DNA of 64,000 nucleotides from Thermodesulfobacteriota bacterium (lineage in GTDB: Bacteria; Desulfobacterota; GWC2-55-46). Numbering within the stretch: position 1 is the stretch's first letter; every line of letters begins with the position of its first letter. This document shows, one piece after another, positions 18,713 to 28,769 of the stretch. Location: assembly GCA_030583865.1 (NCBI GenBank), contig CP129479.1, positions 508,744-572,743 of the forward strand, written 5' to 3'. Below the pieces are notes generated by a model that was not told where the DNA came from, searched no databases, and saw only the letters and a list, made by a program, of their open reading frames with translations. The translations under genes and the position numbers were made by a program.

Positions 18713-18763
18713 TCACAAGCTCCCTTCACAAGCCGGGCATCGGATACGCCTCAGGGGTAATGG

Positions 18764-19849
18764 TTGGGTAAAGATAGGCTCGTATACTGGCTTGCCCTGA
18801 GCCTCCTCAAGGGCATAGATCGGCTCAATATAGCCGATTTACTTGAAAGATTCGGCAGTCCGGAGGATGTCTTTTCATCCAAAAGGAGCTCTCTTGACGC
18901 ATATTCTCCGGAGCTCGCCCGGTCGGTAACGGAGTTCAATTCCTGGGACCGGGCCGAAGGGGAGCTTCTGCTGGCTTCGAAGCACGGCGCAAGGATAGTT
19001 CCATATGGCGGCCCGGGCTACCCTTCCGCCCTTATGAGGGTCTACGACCCACCCTGCCTTCTCTACATGAAAGGGCTTGAGTGGAGGGACGACCTTCCGT
19101 GCGTTGGCATAGTAGGCACGAGGCGCCCCACGCCCTACGGGCTCAGGATGGCCGAAACGCTCGCCTCCGGGCTTGCAGTGATGGGAGCTTCGGTCGTGAG
19201 CGGAATGGCAAGGGGCTGCGACTCTGCCGCGCACAAAGGCGCTCTCTCAGCCGGCGGGTTTACCGCGGCGGTCCTGGGCACGGGCGTTGACCTTGTATAC
19301 CCGGGCGAGTCGAGGAAGCTCTACGAGGAGATAGCATCCAAGGGGACCCTAATATCCGAGTACCCCATGTCCACCCCGCCCCTTAAGCAGAACTTCCCGA
19401 GGCGGAACAGGATCATAAGCGGGCTTTCAAGGGGGCTGGTAGTGGTTGAGGCGCCCGTAAGGAGCGGCTCCCTCATGACGGCGAGGCTCGCGCTCGAGTA
19501 CGGGAGGGAGGTCTTCGCCGTACCCGGCCAGGTGACATCCTTAAGGAGCAGCGGCACGAACAAGCTCATCAAGGACGGCGCCGGGCTTATCGAGAGCGCC
19601 GCGGACATAGCAGGGGCGCTTTCCATATGCCCCGCGAGAGTCGAAAGGGAATCGGAGGAGAGGCCGGTCCAGCTCGAAGGTGAAGAGATGCTGATCTTGA
19701 AGGCGCTTAAGGAAGGGCCGGAGCACATTGACAGCATACTCCATGCTACCGGGCTTACGGCGGCAAGGGCCTCTACGCTTCTGCTACAGATGGAGCTCAA
19801 GGGCTTCATCGAGCAGAAGCCGGGGAAATGTTTTCTCCGGAGGGTATAG
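18764..19849 (+). CDS. dprA: DNA-processing protein DprA
   Basis: 361 residues. SAM-like N-terminal region, then the Rossmann-like DprA core: GIVGTRRPTPYG (about 115-126), VVSGMARGCDSAAH, GTGVDLVYPGES, NFPRRNRIISGLS and EYGREVFAVPGQ. A C-terminal winged-helix domain (about 300-361) is present. It loads RecA onto incoming single-stranded DNA in natural transformation. Start is TTG at 18764 with AGGGG about 7 bases upstream; the ATG at 18760 is out of frame. A ComEA-like protein lies at 58.7 kb, supporting a DNA-uptake capacity. Confidence 0.94.
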   Translation: MGKDRLVYWLALSLLKGIDRLNIADLLERFGSPEDVFSSKRSSLDAYSPELARSVTEFNSWDRAEGELLLASKHGARIVPYGGPGYPSALMRVYDPPCLLYMKGLEWRDDLPCVGIVGTRRPTPYGLRMAETLASGLAVMGASVVSGMARGCDSAAHKGALSAGGFTAAVLGTGVDLVYPGESRKLYEEIASKGTLISEYPMSTPPLKQNFPRRNRIISGLSRGLVVVEAPVRSGSLMTARLALEYGREVFAVPGQVTSLRSSGTNKLIKDGAGLIESAADIAGALSICPARVERESEERPVQLEGEEMLILKALKEGPEHIDSILHATGLTAARASTLLLQMELKGFIEQKPGKCFLRRV

Positions 19850-19977
19850 CCGGGTTTTTGCGATTGCCCATGCATCGGCCCTGAATTATGTTATAATAAA
19901 CTCGGCCTTCAGGCCGCTTGAAACCCGCAGGCGCGAAGCCAAGGCAGACCGCGCCACACTCCCCTGAAAGGATTTAT

Positions 19978-20120
19978 GGCTACCTCTAAAAATAGTTATT
20001 TTTCCTGATCTCTGTGTCAGGGCTGAAATAAAAAAGCTCACATATTATCATATATGCTGCGCTTTTTATTTCCGCTCTTCGCTTGACCTCAGAAAAAATT
20101 CCTGTTTTTTAGAGGCACCC
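19978..20120 (+). repeat. family B quasi-palindrome, copy B3
   Basis: About 143 bp between dprA and topA; ends GGCTACCTCTAAAAAT and TTTTTTAGAGGCACCC. Same arm subtype as B1 (TTTCCTGA / TCAGAAA). The rest of the 19850-20196 gap has a TATAAT at 19891-19896 but no clear -35. Confidence 0.9.
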
Positions 20121-20196
20121 TTATTTTGAAAGTCATGCAGCCGGAAGGGCTGTGTCGTGAAACCTTGAGAAGGGAAATCGAAGGACAGATAGAGAG

Positions 20197-22332
20197 ATGG
20201 GAAAATCGCTTGTCATAGTAGAATCGCCCGCAAAGGCAAAGACCATAAACAAGTTCCTCGGCAAGGACTTCAACGTGCTAGCCTCCGTGGGCCACATAAA
20301 GGACCTCCCCAAGAGCAAGCTCGGCATCGAGGTGGACAACGGCTTCGAGCCCCATTACGAGCTCATAAAGGGAAAGACCGCGACCGTCCGGGAATTGAAG
20401 AAGGCCGGGAAGGCGGCCGAGAGGATATTCCTCGCGCCCGACCCCGACCGGGAGGGCGAGGCCATAGCTTGGCACATAGCCGAGGAGATAGACAAGAAGA
20501 AGGAGAAGACCTTCCGGGTCCTCTTTAACGAGATCACGGAAAAGGCCGTAAAGGAGGCAATAGGCCATCCGACGGGCCTCGACCAGCACAAGTACGAGGC
20601 GCAGCAGGCCAGGCGCGTCCTCGACAGGCTGGTGGGCTACCAGGTGAGCCCCATACTCTGGGACAAGGTCCGCAGGGGCCTTTCAGCCGGGAGGGTCCAG
20701 TCCGTCGCGGTCCGCATAATCTGCGACAGGGAGCGCGAGATCCAGGCGTTCGTGCCGAGGGAGTACTGGTCGGTATCGGCGAGGCTCGAAACGCTCGGAG
20801 GGGCCGCTTTTACGGCGAAGCTCGCCAAAATGGACGGCCGGAAGATAGAGCTCAATAACGAATCCGAGACGAAGGCCGCGCTCGCGGACCTCGACGGGGC
20901 CTCGTACAGGGTGTCCGAGGTAGAGACCAAGGAGACGAAAAGGAACCCCGCGGCCCCGTTCACCACAAGCAAGCTCCAGCAGGAGGCGGCCCGGAAGCTC
21001 GGCTACACCGCGAAGAAGACCATGATGCTCGCGCAGCAGCTCTACGAGGGCGTCGAGCTCGGAAACGAGGGGCCGGTCGGGCTCATCTCCTACATGAGGA
21101 CCGACTCGACCCGGATATCGGGAGAGGCGGTCGCGGCGGCGCGCGCTTTCATCCAGGAGAAATACGGGGCCGAATACCTCCCCAAGTCCCCGAACGTTTA
21201 CAAGTCCAAGAAGAAATCACAGGACGCGCACGAGGCCATAAGGCCGACCTATTTCCAGTACCCGCCCGAGGCCGTCAAGGCCCACCTCTCAAGGGACCAG
21301 TGGAGGCTCTACCAGCTCATATGGAACAGGTTCATCGCCTGCCAGATGACGCACGCGGTAATGGACCAGACAAGGGCCCAGATAGAGGCGAAAGGCTATA
21401 TCTTCTCCGCCTCCGGCTCTACCGTGAAGTTCCCCGGGTTCATGGCAGTCTACATAGAGGGGCAGGACGTGGAGGAGGAGAAGGAGGAGAGGCTGCCTGC
21501 CCTCAAGAAGGGGGAGGATTTGAAGCTCCTCGGGCTCGACCCGGCGCAGCACTTCACGCAGCCGCCACCGAGGTTCACCGAGGCCTCGCTCGTAAAGGAG
21601 CTTGAGGAGAAGGGCATAGGCCGCCCCTCGACCTACGCCGCCATACTTTCGACCATCCAGGACAGGGAATACGTCGTCAAGGACAACAAGCAATTGAAGC
21701 CCACGGAACTGGGCTTTACGGTAACGGACATGCTCATACAGAGCTTCCCCGGCATCCTCGATGTCGAGTTCACGGCCCACATGGAGGAGGAGCTCGACAT
21801 GATCGAGGAGGGGCGCGCCGAGTGGCGCGAGACCATGAAGGAGTTCTACGGCCCCTTCAGGGAGAGCCTCGAGCGCGCGAAGAAGGAGATGAAGAACATA
21901 AAGGCCGAGGAGGTCCCGACCGACATAGCCTGCGAGAAGTGCGGGAGCATGATGGTCATAAAATGGGGCCGGAAAGGCAAGTTCCTGGCCTGCTCCGCGT
22001 ATCCCGAATGCAAGAACACCAAGGACTTCACCATAGGCGAGGACGGCAAGGTCAAGGCGGTCGAGAAGACAGCCGAGGCGACCGACACGCCCTGCCCGAC
22101 CTGCGGGAAGAACATGGTCGTCAAGAGCGGCCGATTCGGAAGGTTCCTGGCCTGCCCGGATTACCCGAGCTGCAAGACAACGATGTCGGTCTCAACGGGA
22201 ATACCCTGCCCCAACCAGGACGGCGGCATGCTCGTCGAGAGGCGGACCAAGAGGGGCAGGGTCTTTTTCAGCTGCTCGAAGTACCCCTCCTGCACCTATG
22301 CCACATGGGAGCTTCCCAAGCAGGAGGAGTGA
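20197..22332 (+). CDS. topA: DNA topoisomerase I
   Basis: A 711-residue type IA topoisomerase. Toprim domain at the N-terminus (VIVESPAKAKTI, DPDREGEAIAWH), catalytic Tyr299 in ISYMRTDSTR, the RPSTYAAI segment, and three C-terminal Topo_C zinc units (CEKCG...CKNT, CPTCG...CKTT, and CPNQ...CTY in which the first pair is degenerate). It relaxes negative supercoils by single-strand passage. It sits directly downstream of dprA, a common arrangement. Length and motifs are complete. Confidence 0.97.
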   Translation: MGKSLVIVESPAKAKTINKFLGKDFNVLASVGHIKDLPKSKLGIEVDNGFEPHYELIKGKTATVRELKKAGKAAERIFLAPDPDREGEAIAWHIAEEIDKKKEKTFRVLFNEITEKAVKEAIGHPTGLDQHKYEAQQARRVLDRLVGYQVSPILWDKVRRGLSAGRVQSVAVRIICDREREIQAFVPREYWSVSARLETLGGAAFTAKLAKMDGRKIELNNESETKAALADLDGASYRVSEVETKETKRNPAAPFTTSKLQQEAARKLGYTAKKTMMLAQQLYEGVELGNEGPVGLISYMRTDSTRISGEAVAAARAFIQEKYGAEYLPKSPNVYKSKKKSQDAHEAIRPTYFQYPPEAVKAHLSRDQWRLYQLIWNRFIACQMTHAVMDQTRAQIEAKGYIFSASGSTVKFPGFMAVYIEGQDVEEEKEERLPALKKGEDLKLLGLDPAQHFTQPPPRFTEASLVKELEEKGIGRPSTYAAILSTIQDREYVVKDNKQLKPTELGFTVTDMLIQSFPGILDVEFTAHMEEELDMIEEGRAEWRETMKEFYGPFRESLERAKKEMKNIKAEEVPTDIACEKCGSMMVIKWGRKGKFLACSAYPECKNTKDFTIGEDGKVKAVEKTAEATDTPCPTCGKNMVVKSGRFGRFLACPDYPSCKTTMSVSTGIPCPNQDGGMLVERRTKRGRVFFSCSKYPSCTYATWELPKQEE

Positions 22333-22339
22333 CCCCGGA

Positions 22340-22369
22340 TTGACCTATTGCCGGCTTTTCAGGTATAAT
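22340..22369 (+). promoter_or_regulatory. promoter of the REC-PilZ gene
   Basis: TTGACC (22340-22345), 18-base spacer, TATAAT (22364-22369). The predicted transcript has a leader of about 150 bases before the ATG at 22529. Confidence 0.65.
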
Positions 22370-22528
22370 ATCCTGAAAGGCCGGTCAGTTTCCTCAGCAA
22401 GCCGATTCCATCCAGTTCCTCACCAAGAGATTACCCCGCGTAAACGCATCATAATAGCCCGGCTACCCAGTTTTGCGGGCGGCCCATAGCGAGCCCCTGC
22501 CGGCCTCTCGCAGAAAGGAAGGAGAGGG

Positions 22529-23272
22529 ATGATAACCAGGGACTCCAGGACCGTCCTCGTGGCGGACGACTCCGTTTTTTTCAGGACCAAGCTGAGCGAC
22601 ATACTCGTCGAAGCCGGTCACAAGGTGAGGCTCGTGAAGGATGGAAGGGAGCTTATCGGGGAACTCAAGATAGACGCCTCGGGCATAGACCTCCTGATGC
22701 TGGACCTCCAGATGCCTGACATGGACGGCTTCAGCGTCCTCGACTGGATAAGCCTAAACGGCTTGAAGGGCAGGTTCCCGGTGCTCGTCATAACCGGCGC
22801 ATACGAGCCGGGAGAGGTGATGGAGAAGCTGAAAAACCTGGGCGCGGACGGGCTCATGACCAAGGGGCTTACGCCGGAGCAGATCGTCTTCAGGGTCAAC
22901 AGGCTGCTGTTCCCTGAAAAGGCTTCGGGGAAGCCGCGGCTAAGGGTCCCGGTCTCCATCCCCGCGGACTTTTCGGTCGGCGAAATGGTGAAGACCGGAT
23001 ATCTCTTGAACCTGAGCGAGACGGGCGCCTTCCTCAACGCCAGGGCCGAGCTTCTGGCCGGGGCGGTCTTGAGGCTCCGGTTCTCGGTGCCCGGCTCTTC
23101 GCGGGTGCTCGAGACCAGGGCTACGGTCAAGTGGTCCACCTCGGACGTCTCGACCAAGACCCTTTTCGGAGGCTATGGCGTGATGTTCACGTCCATTTCC
23201 GATGAGGACCTGAACGTCCTCAGGGAGTTCATCTCAGGGGAGTCGGAAAGGCTTGGGCTGGAGAAAGACTGA
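22529..23272 (+). CDS. response regulator with PilZ output domain
   Basis: 247 residues. A receiver domain (8-130) has the acidic pair Asp13/Asp14, phospho-acceptor Asp59 in MLDLQMPDMDG, Thr89 and Lys112. A PilZ domain follows (about 135-240) with basic residues Arg137 and Arg139 and an NLSETG box (161-166) in place of the usual DxSxxG. PilZ domains typically bind cyclic di-GMP; the Asn for Asp swap is tolerated in several members, so binding is plausible but unproven. No histidine kinase is adjacent. AAGGAAGGAGAGGG precedes the ATG. It may act by protein contact, since there is no DNA-binding domain. Confidence 0.88.
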   Translation: MITRDSRTVLVADDSVFFRTKLSDILVEAGHKVRLVKDGRELIGELKIDASGIDLLMLDLQMPDMDGFSVLDWISLNGLKGRFPVLVITGAYEPGEVMEKLKNLGADGLMTKGLTPEQIVFRVNRLLFPEKASGKPRLRVPVSIPADFSVGEMVKTGYLLNLSETGAFLNARAELLAGAVLRLRFSVPGSSRVLETRATVKWSTSDVSTKTLFGGYGVMFTSISDEDLNVLREFISGESERLGLEKD

Positions 23273-23292
23273 CCCGGCCGCCGGGCCGGGTC
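23271..23292. terminator. GC-rich hairpin between convergent genes
   Basis: GACCCGGCC / GGCCGGGTC stem overlapping the stop of the REC-PilZ gene. No T-run. Confidence 0.4.
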
Positions 23293-23336
23293 AGGTAGTC
23301 GAAAGGCATCTCTTCGTGAAACCGCTGAGCGTCCGC

Positions 23337-24839
23337 TCAGAACTTCCCTGATTTCATAAGCTCCCTGTCGACTGAGGAAAGCTGGTACTCGTGCGCGAAC
23401 GCGCCCTTGGGCTCCTTCAGGAAAAAGAGGCAGAAGATGAAAGTAGACAGGGCGGTCCCGCCTATGAAGAAGAAAAAAGCGCTGTCGCTCATGAAGGTAT
23501 AGGCCGTGAGGTAAAGTGTCGCCCCGACGCTCCCGTAAGCGCCGACATACCCGGTCACCTGCCCTGTGATGCGCCTTTTTACGAGGGGCACTAGCGCGTA
23601 GGTCGTCCCGCAGCCGCCCGTAACGAAGATGGCGCAGAGTACTGTCACGAGCACGGCAGTCCAGAGCGGCCATTCCGGGCTTATGAGGCCCATGAGGCCG
23701 AAGGTTATGGTGATGCCCGCAAGGTACACGAGCATGACGCCCCGGCGCGAGGAGGACCTGTCCGAGATATACCCGCCGAGCGACCTCGAAAAGAAGTTCA
23801 TGAACGCGAAGAGCGATCCTATGAGGCCCGCGTACTGCGGCGTAAGGCCGAAGGTGTTCTGGAAAAAAGCGGGGAGCATCGATATTACCCCGAGCTCCGC
23901 GCCGAAGGAGGCCATGTAGCAGGTGCAGAGGCAGGCGACGTCCGTGAACCTGTACCTGTCGTCAGCCGGGACACCCTTTTTAAGGATAGGCAGGTTTACG
24001 CGTAAAATCTGTATCGTCTGGTAGAGGACGACCGCCCCGATTACCGCGAGCGAGATTATCAGGGCATTCATGCCCATGAAGCCCATGTCGTAGATGCGCC
24101 ATGCGAGAAGGGCCAGGATGCCTATTATGGGCACGGTCCAGATGATGGCGTTGATCATGCTGCCCCAGGTGCTCACCTCTATGGCCGCGGCCTTCCTTGT
24201 CCTGTGGCGGGTCGTGCCGGGCGGGCCGTCGGTGGTGGAAAAATAGTAGTAGAGGCCGAAGGCCATCATCACCACGCCGCTTGCGGCTATGGAGTAGCGC
24301 CAGCCCCACGCGCCGTGAAAGATATTGATGGCCAGGACCGGGAGGATTATGGCCGCTATGGAGGAGCCCCAGTTGCCGAGCCCGGCCTCCACGCCCTGGG
24401 CGAACCCTATGTCCCTCGGCTTGAACCAGAGAGAGGTCATGTGTATGCCGACTACGAAACCGGTGCCGACCACCGAAAGGAGAAGCCTTGAGACGAGCAT
24501 CTGGGTGTAGGAGCTGCCGAATGCGAACGCGAAGCAGGGGATGGCCAGTACGAGCATTATGCCCGTGAAGGTCTTTCTCGGCCCGAACCTGTCCGAGAGC
24601 ATGCCTATGATGACCCTGCCGGGCATGGTAAGGGCCACGTTGCAGATGGCCAGGAGCTTCATCTGCTGCATGGTGAGGCCGGTTTCCTCCGCTATTACCG
24701 TCGCGAGCGGGGCCATGTTGAACCAGACGAAGAAGGTAAGGAAAAAAGCGAACCAGGTCTTGTGGAGGACGCGTATGTCCATCCGCTTGAGGTCCAGCAG
24801 GTCTCCCCAGCCCAGCATCTTTTCATTCGACTTATTCAT
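23337..24839 (-). CDS. MFS transporter, nitrate/nitrite (NarK/NasA-like) type
   Basis: 500 residues and about 12-14 membrane helices. The first helix has TWFAFFLTFFVWFNMAP, the MFS loop motif GMLSDRFGPRK is present, and the glycine-rich GVEAGLGNWGSS resembles the nitrate signature of NNP-family carriers. An extra-long central loop separates the halves. It probably moves nitrate or nitrite, or exchanges them. The ATG at 24839 is preferred to the adjacent GTG because GGAGG is then 5 bases upstream. No nitrate reductase genes are in the window. Confidence 0.85.
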   Translation of the reverse strand: MNKSNEKMLGWGDLLDLKRMDIRVLHKTWFAFFLTFFVWFNMAPLATVIAEETGLTMQQMKLLAICNVALTMPGRVIIGMLSDRFGPRKTFTGIMLVLAIPCFAFAFGSSYTQMLVSRLLLSVVGTGFVVGIHMTSLWFKPRDIGFAQGVEAGLGNWGSSIAAIILPVLAINIFHGAWGWRYSIAASGVVMMAFGLYYYFSTTDGPPGTTRHRTRKAAAIEVSTWGSMINAIIWTVPIIGILALLAWRIYDMGFMGMNALIISLAVIGAVVLYQTIQILRVNLPILKKGVPADDRYRFTDVACLCTCYMASFGAELGVISMLPAFFQNTFGLTPQYAGLIGSLFAFMNFFSRSLGGYISDRSSSRRGVMLVYLAGITITFGLMGLISPEWPLWTAVLVTVLCAIFVTGGCGTTYALVPLVKRRITGQVTGYVGAYGSVGATLYLTAYTFMSDSAFFFFIGGTALSTFIFCLFFLKEPKGAFAHEYQLSSVDRELMKSGKF

Positions 24840-25249
24840 CACGACCTCCGGTACGTGTTTGTTCCGCGGTTGAATTGAGGAAAAACGACCTCGGGGGTCT
24901 TGTTTACTTGATTGCCTGGCCGGTTTGCGCCGTTAAGTAGCAGTGCATGGGAATTTCGCGCTTTTTTTGTTAAGTATAGCCTTAACCTGTGCTGCTTCAA
25001 CTCAAGTGCCTCCGGCCTGCACGGTGCCGGCACTGGAGCTTTTTCCTGCTGAGGGCATTAACGCCTGGTTTTTTTAATTTTTTACAAGGAGGCCGGCAGA
25101 TTCGAGTCAATGGGCGGACGGGAACGAACGGCCCGGGAGCTTCATTGCTCGACTTGCCAATCCATTCTAAAAGGAGTGCTGATTGTGCCACTTTTCAGGC
25201 CTGTTTTCAATAGTAAATCGGACAGGATAGGTCTTTAATGCGGGGAGAT
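24840..25249. other. gene-free gap between narK-like gene and lspA
   Basis: No supported gene. It contains the upstream region of the minus-strand carrier and a small inverted repeat GTTAAG-TATAGC-CTTAAC (24969-24986) that could be an operator. A T-rich stretch near 25070 is also present. None of the repeat families A-D occurs here. Confidence 0.5.
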
Positions 25250-25747
25250 TTATTCGTGCCTTGAAAAGAAGTAGCTGAAGATGACGAGCCCCACCCCGAC
25301 GGTAATGGCGGAGTCGGCCACATTAAAGGCGGGCCAGTGCCAGGAGGCGACATGGAAGTCCAGGAAGTCCACGACCGAGCCGAACCGTATCCTGTCGACG
25401 AGGTTGCCGATGGCGCCGCCAGCGACAAGCGAGAAGGCCAGGAGAGAAAGCCTGTCTTTGGACTGCCTTACAAGGACCGCAAGGAGCACGAGCGCGGCAA
25501 GGGAGACGCCTATGAGGAAGAGCTTTCTCAGGCTGCCCCCCTGGTTAAGTATGCCGAAGGCGGCGCCCTTGTTGAGATAATATACGATATTGAAAAAGCC
25601 GGGCACCACCTCGACGGCCTCGTAAGGATGGAGGCTCCGCATGACGGCGAGCTTAGTCAATTGGTCGAGCACGGCTATTCCAGCCGAGACCGAGGCGAAT
25701 ATTTTGTAGTTTGCCCTTATTTCAACGCCTCCACGCATCTTTCGCAT
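25250..25747 (-). CDS. lspA: lipoprotein signal peptidase (signal peptidase II)
   Basis: 165 residues and four membrane helices. The catalytic aspartates are Asp118 in GNLVDRI and Asp145 in NVADSAI, followed by VVDFLDF between them. It cleaves prolipoprotein signal peptides at the lipobox. Its 5' end overlaps the end of ileS by about 30 bases, the classic ileS-lspA operon. The exact start is uncertain: ATG at 25747 or 25738; the best Shine-Dalgarno (GGAGGC) lies downstream of both, just before non-standard codons. Confidence 0.93.
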   Translation of the reverse strand: MRKMRGGVEIRANYKIFASVSAGIAVLDQLTKLAVMRSLHPYEAVEVVPGFFNIVYYLNKGAAFGILNQGGSLRKLFLIGVSLAALVLLAVLVRQSKDRLSLLAFSLVAGGAIGNLVDRIRFGSVVDFLDFHVASWHWPAFNVADSAITVGVGLVIFSYFFSRHE

Positions 25748-28554
25748 ATGGCCGGGTGCTCATGGTCCTTGCCTACATAGGTGCTGTAGTGCCAGCACCT
25801 CTCGCATTTCCCGCCGTCAGCCCTGCCCACAACGATATTGAGCCCGGGTATCTCCTCGGACGAGAACATGACGGATTTTCCGTCCCCTCCGATGGCGTCT
25901 CCGACCAAAGGCTGGTCGGAGACGATGAGCCTCGAGATGATGAGGACCTCTTCGAGCGCCTTCTCCTCGCTCCGGAGGAGGTCGAGGTCCTTCTCCGGCG
26001 GGTATACGACGGCCTGAGCGTCGAGCGGGTGGCCTATTATCTTTGCCTGCTGCCGCGCGGCCTCCAGCGCCCTGGATAGCTCGCCCTTGTACTGCATGAG
26101 CCTGTCCCATTTCTCCTCGAGCGACGGGTCGAGCCACTCTTTTTGAGGCTCGGGCAGGGAAGAAAGGTGCACGCTCTCGGCCTTTTCCCCGGGCATGAAG
26201 GCCCACGCCTCGTCGGTCGTGAATACCAGGACAGGCGCAGTAAGGCGGATCAGATGGTCGAGCACATGGTATATCGTGGTCTGTGCGGCCCTCCTTCCCC
26301 TTGAGTCGGCCCTGGCCGTGTAAAGCCGGTCTTTCACGACATCGAGATAAAAGGCCGAGAGGTCGACGGTGCAGAAGTTGTGCACGGTGTGGTATACGAC
26401 ATGGAACTCGAAATCGTCATAAGCGGCCCGTATCCGCTCGGTGAGCCGGGTGAGCTTGTGAAGCGTCAGCCTGTCCAGCTCCTCCAGCTCCTCGTAGCGG
26501 ACCTGGTCTTTTTCAGGCTCGAAGTCGTAGAGGTTGCCGAGTATGAACCTGAAGGTGTTCCGTATCCTCCTGTAGGCCTCGGAAAGCCTCTTGAGTATCT
26601 CCTCCGATATCCTTACGTCCTCGCGGTAGTCCTCTCCGGCGACCCAGAGGCGCAGTACCTCCGCGCCATATTTGGAGATGACCTCCTGCGGCGCGACAAC
26701 GTTCCCCGTGGACTTGCTCATCTTCCTTCCTGAGCCGTCTACCACGAAACCGTGGGTAAGTACCGCCGAATAGGGCGGGACCGAGCGCGTGGCCTCTGAG
26801 GCAAGGAGCGAGGAATGGAACCAGCCCCTGTGCTGGTCGCTCCCTTCGAGGTAGAGGTCCGCCGGGAACTTGAGGTTATCCCTCTTTTCGAGCACCGCCG
26901 CGAAGCTGACGCCCGAATCGAACCAGACGTCCAGGATGTCCTCTTCCTTCCGGAAATCTTTTTTGCCGCAATCAGGGCAGGAGATGCCCTCGGGCGCGAA
27001 TTCTTTCAAGTCCCTTCCGAACCAGGCGTCAGCGCCTTCCTTCTCGACGACAGAGGCGAGCCTCTCGACAAGGCCGGCGTCGAGTACGGATTTGCCGCAG
27101 CTTACGCACTTGAGGGCCGGTATGGGCACGCCCCAGGCGCGTTGCCTTGAGAGGCACCAGTCCGGCCTGTTCTGCACCATATTATAGATGCGGTCCTTGC
27201 CCCAGGCGGGTATCCACCTGACCTTCCCGGCGATGGCCTCCAGGGATTTTTTCCTCAGGCCGCCTGCCTCCCCCGCCTCCCACGCTTCCATCGAAGCGAA
27301 CCACTGCTCCGTTGCCCTGAATATAATGGGGGATTTGCATCTCCAGCAGTGCGGGTACGAGTGCCTTATATCTTCTTTCAAAAGGAGGGAGCCGTTATTC
27401 CGGAGAAGCTCCACTATGGCGTCGTTGGCCTTGAAGACGTGCTGCCCCGCGAACTCGGGCACGACCTGCATGAACTTTCCCGCGTCGTCAACGGGGTTGT
27501 ATATGTCGAGGCCGTACTTAAGGCCGAGCTCGTAGTCGTCCTGGCCGTGTCCCGGGGCTATGTGCACCGCGCCCGTGCCCGCTTCGAGAGTGACATGCTC
27601 GCCGGGAAGGATGACGGAGTCCCTGTCTATGAACGGATGGCGGGCCTGCATGCCCTCGATTTGAGAGGCGCGGAACTTCTTCAATACATCAGGGGAGGTC
27701 CAGCCGAGCTTCTTCGAGACCTCCTCAAGGAGGCCTTCTGCCACTATGTACGATGCGCCCCCGGCGGATACCAACGCGTAGTCGAGCTCCGGGTGGAGGG
27801 CGATGGCGAGGTTCGCCGGAAGGGTCCAGGGCGTGGTCGTCCAGATTATGACATACGCCTTCTCGTCAGGTATGGCCATGCCCAGCTTTCTCTCAAGCCC
27901 GGCCTTGTCCATTTCGAACCGGACATACACCGAAGGCGAGGTCTTGTCAGCGTACTCGACCTCCGCCTCGGCAAGGGCGGTCATGCAGGAAGGGCACCAG
28001 TGGACCGGCTTCTTGCCCTTGTAAACGATCCCGTTCTCGGCGAACCTCTTGAGCTCCCGGAGAATCGAGGCCTGGTAGCCGTAGTCCATGGTGAGATAGG
28101 GCCTATCCCATTCGCCGAAGACGCCGAGGCGCTTGAAGTCCTCGCGCTGGACCTCCACGAATTTTTCCGCGTAGGCCCTGCACCTCTTCCGCAATTCCAG
28201 CTTGGATACGCCGTGTTTTTCCTTGCCCAGCTCCTTTTCGACCTGAAGCTCTATGGGGAGGCCGTGGCAGTCCCAGCCCGGCACATAGTCTGTCGAGAAG
28301 CCCGACATGAACCTGCTCTTTACCACGAAGTCCTTGAGGATCTTATTAAGGGCGTGGCCTATGTGTATCCTGCCGTTCGCGTAGGGCGGGCCGTCATGCA
28401 GCGTGTATTTGGGCCTTTCCTTCCCCGCTTCCATTATCTTTTTGTAAAGGCCCGAGTCCTCCCAGGCCTTGAGCGTTTCCGGCTCCTTTTTGGGTAGCTC
28501 GGCCCGCATCTGGAAGTCGGTCCTGGGGAGGTTAAGGGTCTCCTTGTAGTCCAT
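25717..28554 (-). CDS. ileS: isoleucyl-tRNA synthetase
   Basis: 945 residues, a complete class I enzyme. HIGH motif in [17 protein letters not shown]1 editing domain in the first half, KMSKS motif in [11 protein letters not shown], an anticodon-binding helical region and a C-terminal zinc ribbon CERCWHYS...CERC. It charges tRNA-Ile and edits mischarged valine. The ATG at 28554 has an AGGAG about 10 bases upstream. It is transcribed with lspA and diverges from uvrB. The presence of the C-terminal zinc ribbon indicates the bacterial form of the enzyme. Confidence 0.97.
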   Translation of the reverse strand: MDYKETLNLPRTDFQMRAELPKKEPETLKAWEDSGLYKKIMEAGKERPKYTLHDGPPYANGRIHIGHALNKILKDFVVKSRFMSGFSTDYVPGWDCHGLPIELQVEKELGKEKHGVSKLELRKRCRAYAEKFVEVQREDFKRLGVFGEWDRPYLTMDYGYQASILRELKRFAENGIVYKGKKPVHWCPSCMTALAEAEVEYADKTSPSVYVRFEMDKAGLERKLGMAIPDEKAYVIIWTTTPWTLPANLAIALHPELDYALVSAGGASYIVAEGLLEEVSKKLGWTSPDVLKKFRASQIEGMQARHPFIDRDSVILPGEHVTLEAGTGAVHIAPGHGQDDYELGLKYGLDIYNPVDDAGKFMQVVPEFAGQHVFKANDAIVELLRNNGSLLLKEDIRHSYPHCWRCKSPIIFRATEQWFASMEAWEAGEAGGLRKKSLEAIAGKVRWIPAWGKDRIYNMVQNRPDWCLSRQRAWGVPIPALKCVSCGKSVLDAGLVERLASVVEKEGADAWFGRDLKEFAPEGISCPDCGKKDFRKEEDILDVWFDSGVSFAAVLEKRDNLKFPADLYLEGSDQHRGWFHSSLLASEATRSVPPYSAVLTHGFVVDGSGRKMSKSTGNVVAPQEVISKYGAEVLRLWVAGEDYREDVRISEEILKRLSEAYRRIRNTFRFILGNLYDFEPEKDQVRYEELEELDRLTLHKLTRLTERIRAAYDDFEFHVVYHTVHNFCTVDLSAFYLDVVKDRLYTARADSRGRRAAQTTIYHVLDHLIRLTAPVLVFTTDEAWAFMPGEKAESVHLSSLPEPQKEWLDPSLEEKWDRLMQYKGELSRALEAARQQAKIIGHPLDAQAVVYPPEKDLDLLRSEEKALEEVLIISRLIVSDQPLVGDAIGGDGKSVMFSSEEIPGLNIVVGRADGGKCERCWHYSTYVGKDHEHPAICERCVEALK

Positions 28555-28769
28555 CTGATGTTGCTCCTGTCATTTCCGCGTTTTTGCCAGAAATATTAAA
28601 AATAGCACAAGGAGGCGGGAAATAAAAATATATTTTGCCCTGCAGAGGCGAACCAAACCCCGGGAAGCCCCAAGACGCTGCCCGGGCCAGCCTGTTTACT
28701 CCATGAGGTTTTCGTGGTATCTTAGAGGGTAAACTTTTTAAGGAAATTCGAGTAATTATAAGGCGTTAG

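Noticed and set aside
27349-28497. 382-residue open frame antisense to ileS
   Set aside because: Reverse-strand shadow of a strongly conserved synthetase.
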